A model generated the notes under the pieces. That model saw only the letters and a list, made by a program, of their open reading frames with translations. It did not search any database and was not told where the DNA came from. From NCBI RefSeq assembly GCF_000739735.1, contig NZ_BBJF01000005.1:372001-436000 (forward strand): DNA of 64,000 nucleotides, read 5' to 3'. This stretch comes from Paraburkholderia ginsengisoli NBRC 100965. Its GTDB lineage: Bacteria; Pseudomonadota; Gammaproteobacteria; Burkholderiales; Burkholderiaceae. How positions within the stretch are numbered: the stretch's first letter is position 1; each line of letters opens with the position of its first letter. Shown piece after piece: positions 45,067-53,496 of this stretch. A program made the position numbers and the translations under genes.

Positions 45067-45945
45067 ATGCCAGTAGTGGATGCCGCGTGGGACGAGTGGC
45101 TGAGCAGCAATGTGGCGCGCGGTTGCAGTGCGGACTCGATGATCGAAGCGATGACGCGGGCCGGTTTCGTCGGTGACGCCGCGCGCGTCGCCGTGCAGCA
45201 GGCATTTGACCGGGAGCGGGCGGACTCGCCGTCGGCGCGGGAGTCCGCGACCGAGGCTGCGCTCGTCAAAGGCGAGCCGCAGGCTTACCAGTACGACGAC
45301 GCGCCGGTCGCGCGCGGCAACGTGATTCGCGCGTACGACCGCGACGTCCGCGTGCTGATGCGCTGCGAACGGCCACAGGTGATCGTGTTCGCCGACGTGC
45401 TGTCGCCCGAAGAGTGCGGCGAGATGATCGGGCGGTCGCGTCATCGGTTGAAACGCTCCACCACGGTCAATCCCGACACCGGCAAGGAGGACGTGATCCG
45501 CAACCGCACCAGCGAAGGCATCTGGTATCAGCGCGGCGAAGATCCGTTCATCGAGAAGCTCGACCGGCGCATCGCGAGCCTGATGAACTGGCCGGTCGAA
45601 AACGGCGAAGGGTTGCAGATCCTGCACTACGGCATGACCGGCGAATACCGCGCGCATTTCGATTACTTCTCGCCCGATCAGCCGGGCAGCGCCGTGCATA
45701 CCGCCCAGGGCGGCCAGCGCGTGGCGACGCTGGTGGTCTATCTGAACGACGTCCCCAACGGCGGCGAGACGACGTTCCCCGAAGCGGGGCTGTCCGTCGC
45801 GGCGCGGCAAGGCGGCGCGGTATATTTCCGCTAGATGAACGGCCAGCGGCAACTCGATCCGCTGACGCTGCATGCCGGCGCACCCGTGCTAGACGGCGAC
45901 AAATGGATCATGACGAAGTGGATGCGCGAGCGCGCTTACGGTTGA
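45067..45945 (+). pseudogene. Prolyl-4-hydroxylase-type 2OG-Fe(II) oxygenase interrupted by in-frame TAG
   Basis: The frame from ATG 45067 encodes a dioxygenase (VIVFADVLSPEECGEMIGRS, YGMTGEYRAHFDYFSPDQPG with the iron HxD, NGGETTFPEAGLSVAARQGGAVYFR). It stops at TAG 45832-45834. In the same frame the next codons read MNGQRQLDPLTLHAGAPVLDGDKWIMTKWMRERAYG to TGA 45943. This tail carries the third iron ligand His and the 2OG-binding Lys. The family normally has an aromatic residue at the TAG position, so one base change explains it. The 255-residue product alone should be inactive. AGGGAG precedes the start. Confidence 0.88.
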
Positions 45946-45964
45946 CCTTGCGACGGACGGCCCG

Positions 45965-46654
45965 TTATTCGGCCGCCTGACGCGCGGCGGCATTGCCGAC
46001 CTGGCTGGCGAACAGTTGCTTGAACGCGTCGCGGCCGCTCGCATAGCCCATGCGCAGGATCAGCAGGCCGATCGCCGCGCCGGCGATATGGTCCAGCATC
46101 GGCAGACCGGCCAGGCTGCCGGCCAAACCCAGAGTCGCAACCAGCGCCGACACCGCGTCGACCCGCGCATGCCATGCGCTCGCCTGCAGAAGCGCCGAGC
46201 CGGTGCGCCGGCTTTCGGCGCGCAGGTAGCGGAATAGCGTTTCCTTCGCGACCATTACGAAGCCGCTGACGGCGAGCGCGCCGAACGTCATCGCGTCGCT
46301 GCTGCTGAGCGTCGAAGTCTGCGCGATGCTGCTCCAGAGCATTTGCGCCGCGGTGAAGATCAGGATCGCGGCGATGAAGAGTGCCGCGAGGGCTTGCTCG
46401 GTGCCGTTGTCGGCATCGTGTGCGTGGTGCGCGTGATTCGTGTTGCGTGAGTGGCGGGCACGGCGCGCTTTCGCGCCGAGGTGTTTCGCGCTGAGGTACA
46501 GCACCAGCAACACGATTGCGTCGGCGGCCAGGTCGCTCAGCGTGTGGATGCCGTCGGCGAACAGCCCGTCCGAATGCGCGGTGAGGCCGAGCGTGATCTG
46601 CATCGTCGAGAGGAACGCGTTGAGCAGCGCGCTCGCGGAGGCAGCCTTAAACAA
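45965..46654 (-). CDS. Cation diffusion facilitator (CDF) transporter, short and probably frameshifted
   Basis: The 229-residue product starts at TTG 46654 (LFKAASASALLNAFLSTMQITLG). It has metal-site residues in GLFADGIHTLSDLAADAIV and AWHARVDAVSALVATLG, a His-rich loop (HSRNTNHAHHAHDAD) and six hydrophobic segments. The usual HPYGH motif and the C-terminal cytosolic domain are missing. An in-frame stop lies 12 bases before the TTG. In another frame MPQPIERHRHSGDSILNGGRL from 46715 joins naturally to FKAAS if one base were removed. It would export divalent metal (Zn, Co, Fe or similar) if functional. Confidence 0.7.
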   Translation of the reverse strand: MFKAASASALLNAFLSTMQITLGLTAHSDGLFADGIHTLSDLAADAIVLLVLYLSAKHLGAKARRARHSRNTNHAHHAHDADNGTEQALAALFIAAILIFTAAQMLWSSIAQTSTLSSSDAMTFGALAVSGFVMVAKETLFRYLRAESRRTGSALLQASAWHARVDAVSALVATLGLAGSLAGLPMLDHIAGAAIGLLILRMGYASGRDAFKQLFASQVGNAAARQAAE

Positions 46655-46956
46655 GGCGGCCGCCGTTCAGGATGGAATCGCCAGAGTGGCGGTGGCGCTC
46701 GATGGGCTGGGGCATGGGCTGTGACGGTTTCTGTTTGTCGCAGCAAAGTACCCGTCGAACGTGGCACGCGGATGACAGGGGCGCAATCGTGTGAGAGTGG
46801 ATTGCGCGTTGGCGTGGCCGCGTGCGCCGCCGATGGCATGTCGCCGATGGGATGACATGGCAAGCCAGCCTCGCATGCTTGCCCGCAGCGTGGCAGCGGC
46901 GGGCGCTCGCGTTCAGGGTTTCCGAATTGCTTGCCGGCGCCCCGCGCAGGCCGCGC
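46655..46956. other. Intergenic region, includes probable out-of-frame 5' end of the CDF gene
   Basis: About 61 bases on the CDF side (46655-46715, minus strand) encode a plausible N-terminus in a shifted frame. The rest holds no supported feature. Confidence 0.45.
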
Positions 46957-47394
46957 TCACGCCGTCGTCTTGTAGACGTCCGGGTTGTGCAACTCCATGT
47001 AGCGCTCCGGATTCGCCAACTGCGTGAAGCCATGAGGTTCGTAGACGTGATGCGCGTCGGTCGTCACCAGCACGATTCGTCGCAGCCCCGCCAGCGACGG
47101 CCTCGCGAACACGTGCTTCATCAACGCCGACGCATAGCCATTGCCGCGATACGTGGGCAAGACGAACACGTCACACAGGTACGCGAAGGTCGCCTGATCG
47201 GTAATCAGGCGCGCGAACGCGATCTGCCTGCCGCCGAGATAGCCGCCGAAACATAGCGAGCCCGCGACGGCCCTCTCGAACGTTTCGCGCGGCATCCCCC
47301 TCGCCCATGCGGTTTGCTCGGACAGGAACGTGTAGACCATTTCGATGTCGAAATCGGCCTGGTTGCTGGAGATCGTCAGTTCGTTTGCTTGCAT
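46957..47394 (-). CDS. GNAT-family N-acetyltransferase
   Basis: The 145-residue protein has the GNAT fold: AFARLITDQATFAYLCDVFVLPTYRGNGYASALMKHVF holds the acetyl-CoA-binding motif (YRGNGYASAL), and VTTDAHHVYEPHGF follows. It is most like the YP_-type GNATs acting on small amines, but the substrate is unknown. The start at 47394 follows CCGGAGA. A longer ORF upstream is rejected. Confidence 0.88.
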   Translation of the reverse strand: MQANELTISSNQADFDIEMVYTFLSEQTAWARGMPRETFERAVAGSLCFGGYLGGRQIAFARLITDQATFAYLCDVFVLPTYRGNGYASALMKHVFARPSLAGLRRIVLVTTDAHHVYEPHGFTQLANPERYMELHNPDVYKTTA

Positions 47395-47557
47395 CTGTGT
47401 CTCCGGTTGGGTCTCAAGCGCTGAGGTGACATGCCCGTGCGAGAGCGCGAGTGGTTTTCGTGCCGCGCCGCGTCGTGGGCATAGCGGCGCCTGGCTGACC
47501 CTCTCATGAACGTCCGTCGCCGCGGCGTCGGCACCGGGCGCGCTCGCTAGTTCGCCG

Positions 47558-48997
47558 TCAACTCTTCGCCGGTCCCTCGCTGCCGCGCGAGCCGCCGCCG
47601 ATGCTCTGTCCCGCATCGCGCGCAAGGCCCATATAGCCGAGCACCGACGCGAGCGTCAGTACCCCGGCGAACAGGAACGCGAAACGGAAATCGTCGAGCG
47701 TGAAAACATGGCCCGTTGTCTCGCCGCCGATGAACGCGGCCACCCGCAGCGACACCGCGCCGAATGCGATGCCGAGACCGATCGTCATCTGCGCGGCCGC
47801 GCTCCAGAGCGTGCTGGCCGCGCTCATCTGCGGTTGCGCGACGTCGGCGTAGGCGAGCGTGGCCAGCGTCGAGAATTGCATCGAGCGCGCCACGCCATAC
47901 ACGAACACGACGAACAGCACCAGCGCGAGCGGCACGTCCGGCGTCAACAGTCCGCACGCGATGATGAACACGCCGGCCACCGTGACGTCGACGATCGACA
48001 CCATGCGGAAGCCGTAACGCCGCAAGATCCGAGTGGTGAGCGCCTTCATGCCGAGGTTGCCGAGCGCGCTCGCGAGCAGCAGCAGCCCCGATCTGAACGC
48101 GGACAAGCCGAAGCCCACCTGGAACAGCAGCGGCATCAGATACGGCACCGCGCCGATGCCGATGCGCGTGAACGAGCCCGTCACCACCGTCACGGAGAAG
48201 GTCGGAATTTTCAGCGTCGATACGTCGATCAGCGGATAGGGGTGGCGCTTTGCATGCTGGTACGCCACGACGCCCATCAGCAAGCCGCCGAGCACCACCG
48301 CGCCGGCGAGCCACGGATTGGTGCCGGGCTGGCTCGCGAGTTCCGCGCCGTACAGAATCGCCGTCAGCGTGAGGCCGCTCAGCAACAGGCCGACCACGTC
48401 GAGCGGCTTGCGTTCGGTGCCGCGCAGATTCGGTACCAGCGCGAGCGCGACGGCCATTGCCGCAAGGCCGAACGGTACGTTCAGCAGGAAGATCCAGCGC
48501 CACGACGCATAGGTCGTGATGAAGCCGCCGACCGGCGGCCCGACCACCGGCGCGGCGATCGCCGGCCACGTGATGGTCGAGATGGCCTGCATCATGCGGC
48601 TCTTCTCGGTGCTGCGGACGACGATCAGGCGGCCCACCGGCACCATCATCGCGCCGCCCATGCCTTGCAGCACGCGCGCCGCGGTGAACTCGACGACGTT
48701 CTGCGACAGCCCGCACAACACCGACGCCACCGTGAACACGCCGATCGCGCTGAAGAACACCGTGCGCGCGCCGCAGCGGTCGGCGACCCAGCCGCTCGCC
48801 GGGATGAAGATCGCCAGTGCCAGCATGTACGCGGTCATGCCGAGACTGAGGCTGTTCGGACCGACGCCGAACGAGTGCGCCATCTGCGGCAGCGCGGTGG
48901 CGATCACCGTGGTGTCGAGGTACTCCATGAAGAAGGTGGCGGCGACGAGATACGGCAGCCAGCCGACATGCGCGTTGCGGGCGCCGGCGCTGGTCAT
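47558..48997 (-). CDS. MFS multidrug efflux transporter, DHA2 (EmrB/QacA) family
   Basis: The 479-residue protein has 14 predicted membrane segments. DHA2 signatures include EYLDTTVIATALPQMAHSFG (motif D1), GWVADRCGARTVF (motif A), RVLQGMGGAMMVPVGRLIV (motif B) and WPAIAAPVVGPPVGGFI (motif C). It exports drugs or organic compounds with proton uptake at the inner membrane. No membrane-fusion partner gene is adjacent, so it likely works as a single component. Confidence 0.92.
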   Translation of the reverse strand: MTSAGARNAHVGWLPYLVAATFFMEYLDTTVIATALPQMAHSFGVGPNSLSLGMTAYMLALAIFIPASGWVADRCGARTVFFSAIGVFTVASVLCGLSQNVVEFTAARVLQGMGGAMMVPVGRLIVVRSTEKSRMMQAISTITWPAIAAPVVGPPVGGFITTYASWRWIFLLNVPFGLAAMAVALALVPNLRGTERKPLDVVGLLLSGLTLTAILYGAELASQPGTNPWLAGAVVLGGLLMGVVAYQHAKRHPYPLIDVSTLKIPTFSVTVVTGSFTRIGIGAVPYLMPLLFQVGFGLSAFRSGLLLLASALGNLGMKALTTRILRRYGFRMVSIVDVTVAGVFIIACGLLTPDVPLALVLFVVFVYGVARSMQFSTLATLAYADVAQPQMSAASTLWSAAAQMTIGLGIAFGAVSLRVAAFIGGETTGHVFTLDDFRFAFLFAGVLTLASVLGYMGLARDAGQSIGGGSRGSEGPAKS

Positions 48998-49353
48998 CGC
49001 GCGCTCCTCGCGGCCGGGCGTGGAGGGACGTCGAGGCGGGCGGCCCGGCGCATTGCGCGCGATGGTGTGGACTTCATGGCTGTTGCGACTACCTTTCGAT
49101 TGCGTGTTCCGGCACCGGGCGTCCGCGCGAGGCGGACGGGCGACAGGGATGATTGGGGGCGGCGATGTGCGCGCGAAACTGGGATGATGCGCGCGGGTCG
49201 CCAGCCCTGAATCCTAACGCAATAAATGGCGCCATACCGTGGCGGAGCGCGGGCGGCGGCGCGGCGGAGGCGGTCGAGACGGCCTTGGGCGCGGTGGGGG
49301 TGTCGATTGGCGGGCGCCGGGCGCCGCCGCTGTCGCCGGGTTACGTGCGCCGC
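48998..49353. other. Intergenic region without recognised features
   Basis: These 356 bases lie between the MFS gene start and the end of the PEP-mutase-family gene, so they contain the MFS promoter. No terminator, repeat or ORF with support was found. Confidence 0.35.
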
Positions 49354-50235
49354 TCAGTCTTTCGCCGCGTACTCGCGGTCGAGCTTGTCGTACAGCGGTT
49401 TGTTGACGAGTCGCTGGCGCTCGCTGAACGGCGCGACGAGCGTCGCGTCTTCGTCGAGGCGGCCGTTGCTCTTCAGGCTGCCGAGCGCGCGCTGCATGCC
49501 CAGCACCGCGCCCTGCAGCGCCGCGTTCGCGTACAGCACGATCCCGTAGCCGAGTTTCGCGAGCGCCTCGCGCGATTGCACCGGCGTCTTTCCGCCGATC
49601 ACGATGTTGATCAGCTGCGGTTTGTCGAACAGCGCCGGCAGACGCTCGATGTCGGCGAGCGATTCGGTCGCCTCGATGAACAGGATGTCGGCGCCGGCTT
49701 CGATGAAGCGGTGGCCGCGCTCGATCGCATCCTCGATGCCGTGGACCGCCGCCGAGTCCGTGCGCGCCATGATCTGCAGATTGCCGTCTTCGCGGGCATC
49801 GACGGCCGCGCGGATCTTGCCGACCATCTCGCTCGTCGCGACCACTTCCTTGCCGGAAAAGTGGCCACATTTTTTTGGCATCACCTGGTCTTCGAACTGG
49901 ATCACGTCGGCGCCGCTGCGCTCGAGCACGCGCACGGTCTGGCGCACGTTGAGCGCGTTGCCGAAGCCGGTGTCGGCGTCGACGATCAGCGGCAGCGCGA
50001 CCGCATCGCGAATCCGCGCGGTGTGTTCGGCGACTTCGGCAAGTCCGATGAAGCCGAGATCGGGCAGTCCGAGCGACATGTTGGTGACGCCCGCGCCCGT
50101 GATGTAGATCGCTTCGAAGCCAGCGTCTTCGATCACGCGCGCGCTCATCGCGTTGAAGGCGCCGGGGACGAGCAGGCCCTGGCGCTCGTTGACTTTGGCG
50201 CGGAAGGCGGCGCGGCGGGTGGCGGAAGTGGTCAT
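49354..50235 (-). CDS. Isocitrate lyase / PEP mutase superfamily protein
   Basis: The 293-residue TIM-barrel enzyme contains LLVPGAFNAMSARVIEDAGFEAIYITGAG, LPLIVDADTGFGNA with the metal-binding Asp, IQFEDQVMPKKCGH with the signature catalytic loop KKCGH, and IMARTDSAAVHGIEDAIERG. Relatives include 2-methylisocitrate lyase (PrpB), oxaloacetate decarboxylase and dimethylmalate lyase. Sequence differences from true PrpB make the exact substrate uncertain. A sigma-54 promoter lies 50 bp upstream, and a PrpR-like activator is divergent, so control by that activator is likely. CTGGAGA precedes the start. Confidence 0.85.
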   Translation of the reverse strand: MTTSATRRAAFRAKVNERQGLLVPGAFNAMSARVIEDAGFEAIYITGAGVTNMSLGLPDLGFIGLAEVAEHTARIRDAVALPLIVDADTGFGNALNVRQTVRVLERSGADVIQFEDQVMPKKCGHFSGKEVVATSEMVGKIRAAVDAREDGNLQIMARTDSAAVHGIEDAIERGHRFIEAGADILFIEATESLADIERLPALFDKPQLINIVIGGKTPVQSREALAKLGYGIVLYANAALQGAVLGMQRALGSLKSNGRLDEDATLVAPFSERQRLVNKPLYDKLDREYAAKD

Positions 50236-50281
50236 GGGGTGTCTCCAGAGTAGAAAGTCGGGGGTGGACGCGGGCTATTGC

Positions 50282-50296
50282 GCAGGAAGTGTGCCA
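50282..50296 (-). promoter_or_regulatory. Sigma-54 (-24/-12) promoter of the PEP-mutase-family gene
   Basis: On the minus strand the sequence is TGGCACACTTCCTGC, with invariant GG and GC 10 bp apart and a full TGGCAC -24 element. Transcription would start about 35 bp before ATG 50235. This fits activation by the adjacent PrpR-like protein. Confidence 0.8.
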
Positions 50297-50387
50297 TTAG
50301 AGGGCGGTTGCGGGTTTTTCTTTAGGAATCAAGGGGTTGCGTCCGACGGGCTGGAGTGATGTGTTTCGTGGCAGAATAGGTGGCTGT

Positions 50388-50423
50388 TTCGCGGAACGGT
50401 TCGTGGAACGTTTCATGGTGCGG
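50388..50423 (+). promoter_or_regulatory. Three tandem 12-bp repeats, candidate activator-binding sites
   Basis: TTCGCGGAACGG, TTCGTGGAACGT and TTCATGGTGCGG follow directly. The first two contain dyads (GTTTCGCGGAAC; GTTC-GTG-GAAC). They lie about 95-140 bp upstream of the sigma-54 promoter, the usual distance for an enhancer-type activator. A related TTCGTGGCAGAA occurs at 50365. Confidence 0.5.
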
Positions 50424-50470
50424 TGGAGCCGCGGGGCCGGAGGCGGGTGTTCAGAGTTTGAGTTCGAGCC

Positions 50471-50558
50471 AAAAGCCCAAAAGCCCAAAAGCCCAAAAGC
50501 CCAAAAGCCCAAAAGCCCAAAAGCCCAAAAGCCCAAAAGCCCAAAAGCCCAAAAGCCC
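50471..50558 (+). repeat. Octanucleotide tandem repeat, 11 copies of AAAAGCCC
   Basis: Eleven uninterrupted, identical AAAAGCCC units (88 bp) lie 26 bp before the prpR start. Perfect arrays of this length are prone to slipped-strand copy-number change. An in-frame TAA at 50567-50569 separates the array from the prpR frame, so any effect would be on transcription or spacing, not on PrpR translation. Confidence 0.95.
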
Positions 50559-50584
50559 GACACCCCTAACTGCGCAGGAATCCC

Positions 50585-52630
50585 ATGCCCATCTTCCCGC
50601 CGCCCCTCGCGACCACCACTCCCAGCCGGCCCGGCGTCGCACTCGTCAGTATCAGCCGGTTGCAGTCGCTTTGCGACACCGTCGCGCCGCGCTATGCCGA
50701 CCACGCGAGGTTCTTCCCGGTCCGCGAAGGCTACGATGCGGCCGTCGCCGCATTGCAAGCCTATGTGGACGCGGGCTCGGTCGACGTGGTGCTGGCCGCC
50801 GGCTCGAACGGCGCGTATTTGCGCGACCACCTGAGCGTGCCGGTCGTCATGGTCAAGGTGAACGGCTTCGACGTGCTCAGCGCGATCACCCGCGCCACCA
50901 CCACGTGGCCCGGCGCACGGATCGGGCTCGTGCTGCATGAAACGATTTCGCACGAACTCGCCGATCTCACCCCGTGGCTGAACGTCGGCCTGAAACAGCG
51001 CGCGTATCGCTCGATCGACGAAGTGCGGCTTGCCGTCGATACCCTCGCCGCCGAAGGCTGCAGCGTGATCATCGGTCCCGGCATGGCCTGCGACTTCGCG
51101 CAGCAGGCCGGCATGGAGAGCGTGTTCCTGTACTCGCTGGGCGCGGTCGAAGAGGCGTTCGAGCGCTCTGTCGAACTGGCGCGCGTGAGTCGTCAGAAGG
51201 AGTCGAAGCGCGTGCGCCTGAACACGATCGTCGCGCATCTGCGCGACGGCGTCGCCGCGTTCGACGAAGCGGGCCAGCTCGAAGCCGTCAACCCGGCGAT
51301 GCTCGAACTGCTCGGCCTCGGCGCGCCGACGGATGCCCGCCTGGGAAGCGCCCCGAAAGACACCCGCGCGGCTAACCCCGACCACGACATCCCCGCGCAG
51401 GTGGCGCTCGCCGTCGCGCCGCTGCTGCGTGAAACGCTCGCGCACGACCAGCCGATCGACGAGCGGGTCGAGCAGATCGGCGGCCGCGCGCTGATCGTCA
51501 ACTGCGTGCCGATCGTCGAGCACGGCGTGCGCACCGGCTCCGTGGTGACATTGCAGGACGCGCTGGTCGCGCAGCGGATCGACCGCTCGCTGCGCACCAG
51601 CCAGCGGCCGAAGCATCTGGTCGCGCGCCATCAACTGGACGATCTGATCGGCGATTCGCCCGCGCTGCAGCGCGTGCGCCGACTCGCGCGCGCCGGCGCG
51701 GCGCACGACGCGACCGTGCTCCTCACCGGCGAAAGCGGCACCGGCAAGGAGTTAGTCGCCCAAGGCATCCACAACGCCAGCCGACGGCGCGGCAATCCGT
51801 TTGTCGCGTTCAATTGCGCGGCGTTGCCGGAGGGGCTGATCGAGAGCGAACTGTTCGGCCACGAGGAGGGCGCGTTCACCGGCGCGCGTCGCGGCGGCAA
51901 GCCCGGCCTGTTCGAGATCGCGCATACCGGCACGATCTTCCTCGACGAAATCGGTGAGATGCCCGCCGCGTTGCAAAGCCGGCTGCTGCGCGTGCTGCAG
52001 GAGCGCGAGGTGATGAAACTCGGCGCCGGCCGCGCCACGCCGGTCGACGTGCGGGTCATTGCCGCAACGCACCGCGATCTGCATGCGCTGGTCGAGCAGG
52101 GCGCGTTTCGCGCGGATTTGTATTTTCGACTGAACCTGCTTCAGATAGAATTGCCGCCGCTGCGCGAACGGCGCGGCGATCTCACCCTCCTGGCGCGGCA
52201 TCTGCTGAACCGCAGCGCGCTCCAGTACGGTCTGCCGGAGGCGGCGCAGGAGCGGGTGCTGACGTTCCTCACACCGCTCTTCGAACATTACGCGTGGCCA
52301 GGCAATGTTCGGGAGCTGGAAAACCTGCTGGCGCGAGCGGCGATTTATTCCGGCGACGCAGCGGCGGAAGCGTCGCAGGATTGGCAGGCGGTATTCCCTG
52401 AATTTGGGCGGATGACGCAGGCGGCCGTGCTCAAAGCAGATTCCGCGGCGTCGAACGGCGCCGGCGGGACGGCCGTTCGAGCCGCTACAATCGGCAACAC
52501 TTCCAGCCGCGTCACGCCGACGCGCGAAGACGTCCAGCGCGCCATCGACCAGCACGGCGGCAACCGCGCCGCGGCCAGCCGGGCGCTGGGGATCGGCCGA
52601 ACCACGCTGTGGCGACTACTGAAGAATTGA
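50585..52630 (+). CDS. prpR: PrpR-like sigma-54-dependent activator
   Basis: The 681-residue regulator has a PrpR_N sensor domain (about 10-200; RPGVALVSISRLQSLCDTVAPRYADHARFF, LAAGSNGAYLRDHLSVPVVMVKVNGFDVL), a PAS-like part, an AAA+ domain and a Fis HTH (GNRAAASRALGIGRTTLWRLLKN). AAA+ motifs are GESGTGKE, GAFTGA and FLDEIGEMP. PrpR proteins sense a propionate catabolite such as 2-methylcitrate and activate sigma-54 promoters. The usual prpBCD operon is not in the window, so the nearest target is the divergent PEP-mutase-family gene. GCAGGA precedes ATG 50585. Confidence 0.88.
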   Translation: MPIFPPPLATTTPSRPGVALVSISRLQSLCDTVAPRYADHARFFPVREGYDAAVAALQAYVDAGSVDVVLAAGSNGAYLRDHLSVPVVMVKVNGFDVLSAITRATTTWPGARIGLVLHETISHELADLTPWLNVGLKQRAYRSIDEVRLAVDTLAAEGCSVIIGPGMACDFAQQAGMESVFLYSLGAVEEAFERSVELARVSRQKESKRVRLNTIVAHLRDGVAAFDEAGQLEAVNPAMLELLGLGAPTDARLGSAPKDTRAANPDHDIPAQVALAVAPLLRETLAHDQPIDERVEQIGGRALIVNCVPIVEHGVRTGSVVTLQDALVAQRIDRSLRTSQRPKHLVARHQLDDLIGDSPALQRVRRLARAGAAHDATVLLTGESGTGKELVAQGIHNASRRRGNPFVAFNCAALPEGLIESELFGHEEGAFTGARRGGKPGLFEIAHTGTIFLDEIGEMPAALQSRLLRVLQEREVMKLGAGRATPVDVRVIAATHRDLHALVEQGAFRADLYFRLNLLQIELPPLRERRGDLTLLARHLLNRSALQYGLPEAAQERVLTFLTPLFEHYAWPGNVRELENLLARAAIYSGDAAAEASQDWQAVFPEFGRMTQAAVLKADSAASNGAGGTAVRAATIGNTSSRVTPTREDVQRAIDQHGGNRAAASRALGIGRTTLWRLLKN

Positions 52631-52657
52631 ACCCGATAGGCGGCGGTAGCAAAATAA

Positions 52658-52683
52658 ATAGCGACAGACTATCACTATCATTA
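52658..52683 (+). promoter_or_regulatory. OxyR-type half site upstream of ahpC
   Basis: ATAG-N7-CTAT-N7-ATTA (52658-52683) matches the first three elements of the OxyR consensus ATAG-N7-CTAT-N7-ATAG-N7-CTAT, with the fourth degenerate. It lies 80-105 bp before the ahpC start. Confidence 0.55.
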
Positions 52684-52762
52684 AAACAATCCGCTTTACC
52701 TATTAAGCGTCGTCTGAGATACTGGCTCCACTTTCCAACCACTCAGAAAGAGGACTCAGCAA

Positions 52763-53326
52763 ATGCCGATCATCAACAGTCAAGTCAAACCGTTCAAGGC
52801 ACAGGCTTATCACAACGGCGATTTCGTGACCGTCACTGAAGAAAGCCTGAAGGGCAAGTGGTCGGTTTTCGTTTTCTATCCGGCCGACTTCACGTTTGTT
52901 TGCCCGACCGAACTGGGTGACCTGGCCGATCGCTACGCCGATTTCCAGAAGCTCGGCGTCGAAATCTACAGCGTGTCGACCGATACGCACTTCACTCACA
53001 AGGCATGGCACGACACGTCGGACACGATCCAGAAGATCAAGTATCCGATGATCGCTGACCCGACGCTGGCCATCTCGCGCAACTTCGACGTGCTGATCGA
53101 AGAAGAAGGCCTGGCGCTGCGCGGCACGTTCGTGATCAACCCGGAAGGCGAGATCAAGCTGTGCGAAGTGCACGACAACGGCATCGGCCGTGACGCAGGC
53201 GAACTGCTGCGCAAGGTGCAGGCTGCGCAATACATCGCGGCTCACCCGGGTGAAGTTTGCCCCGCCAAGTGGACGCCGGGCGCTGAAACGCTGACCCCGT
53301 CGCTGGACCTGATCGGCAAGATCTAA
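52763..53326 (+). CDS. ahpC: Alkyl hydroperoxide reductase subunit C (2-Cys peroxiredoxin)
   Basis: The 187-residue peroxiredoxin reads [19 protein letters not shown] with the peroxidatic Cys, [27 protein letters not shown], and [13 protein letters not shown] with the resolving Cys. The length equals the AhpC norm. It reduces H2O2 and organic peroxides in the cytosol and is re-reduced by AhpF, encoded 170 bp downstream. AGAGGA precedes the start. Confidence 0.96.
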   Translation: MPIINSQVKPFKAQAYHNGDFVTVTEESLKGKWSVFVFYPADFTFVCPTELGDLADRYADFQKLGVEIYSVSTDTHFTHKAWHDTSDTIQKIKYPMIADPTLAISRNFDVLIEEEGLALRGTFVINPEGEIKLCEVHDNGIGRDAGELLRKVQAAQYIAAHPGEVCPAKWTPGAETLTPSLDLIGKI

Positions 53327-53496
53327 GGTTTTCGGACCTTTCGCAGTCGGCGCCTCGCGGCGCCCAGGCATCATCCGAGCAGTACCGTGCGGGCCGCTTC
53401 ATACAGCGGCTCGCGCGTCCCAGGGCCGCACCTGTTCTATCCGGACTGCGTGCGGCGCCGGGAAAACAACACCCCACGTCACGGAATCGAATCGCC

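Larger units (their letters stand above)
50236..50584. other. Divergent control region of the PEP-mutase-family gene and prpR
   Basis: These 349 bases contain, in order, a sigma-54 promoter for the minus-strand gene (50282-50296), three 12-bp repeats (50388-50423) and eleven octamers (50471-50558). Each is listed separately. No coding function is supported; ORFs through the octamers change frame with copy number. Confidence 0.7.

Noticed and set aside
45835..45945. Separate small gene after the dioxygenase stop
   Set aside because: The 36 codons are the in-frame conserved tail of the same dioxygenase and have no ribosome site of their own.
50471..50558. CRISPR array
   Set aside because: The repeat is an 8-bp unit with no spacers and no cas genes.
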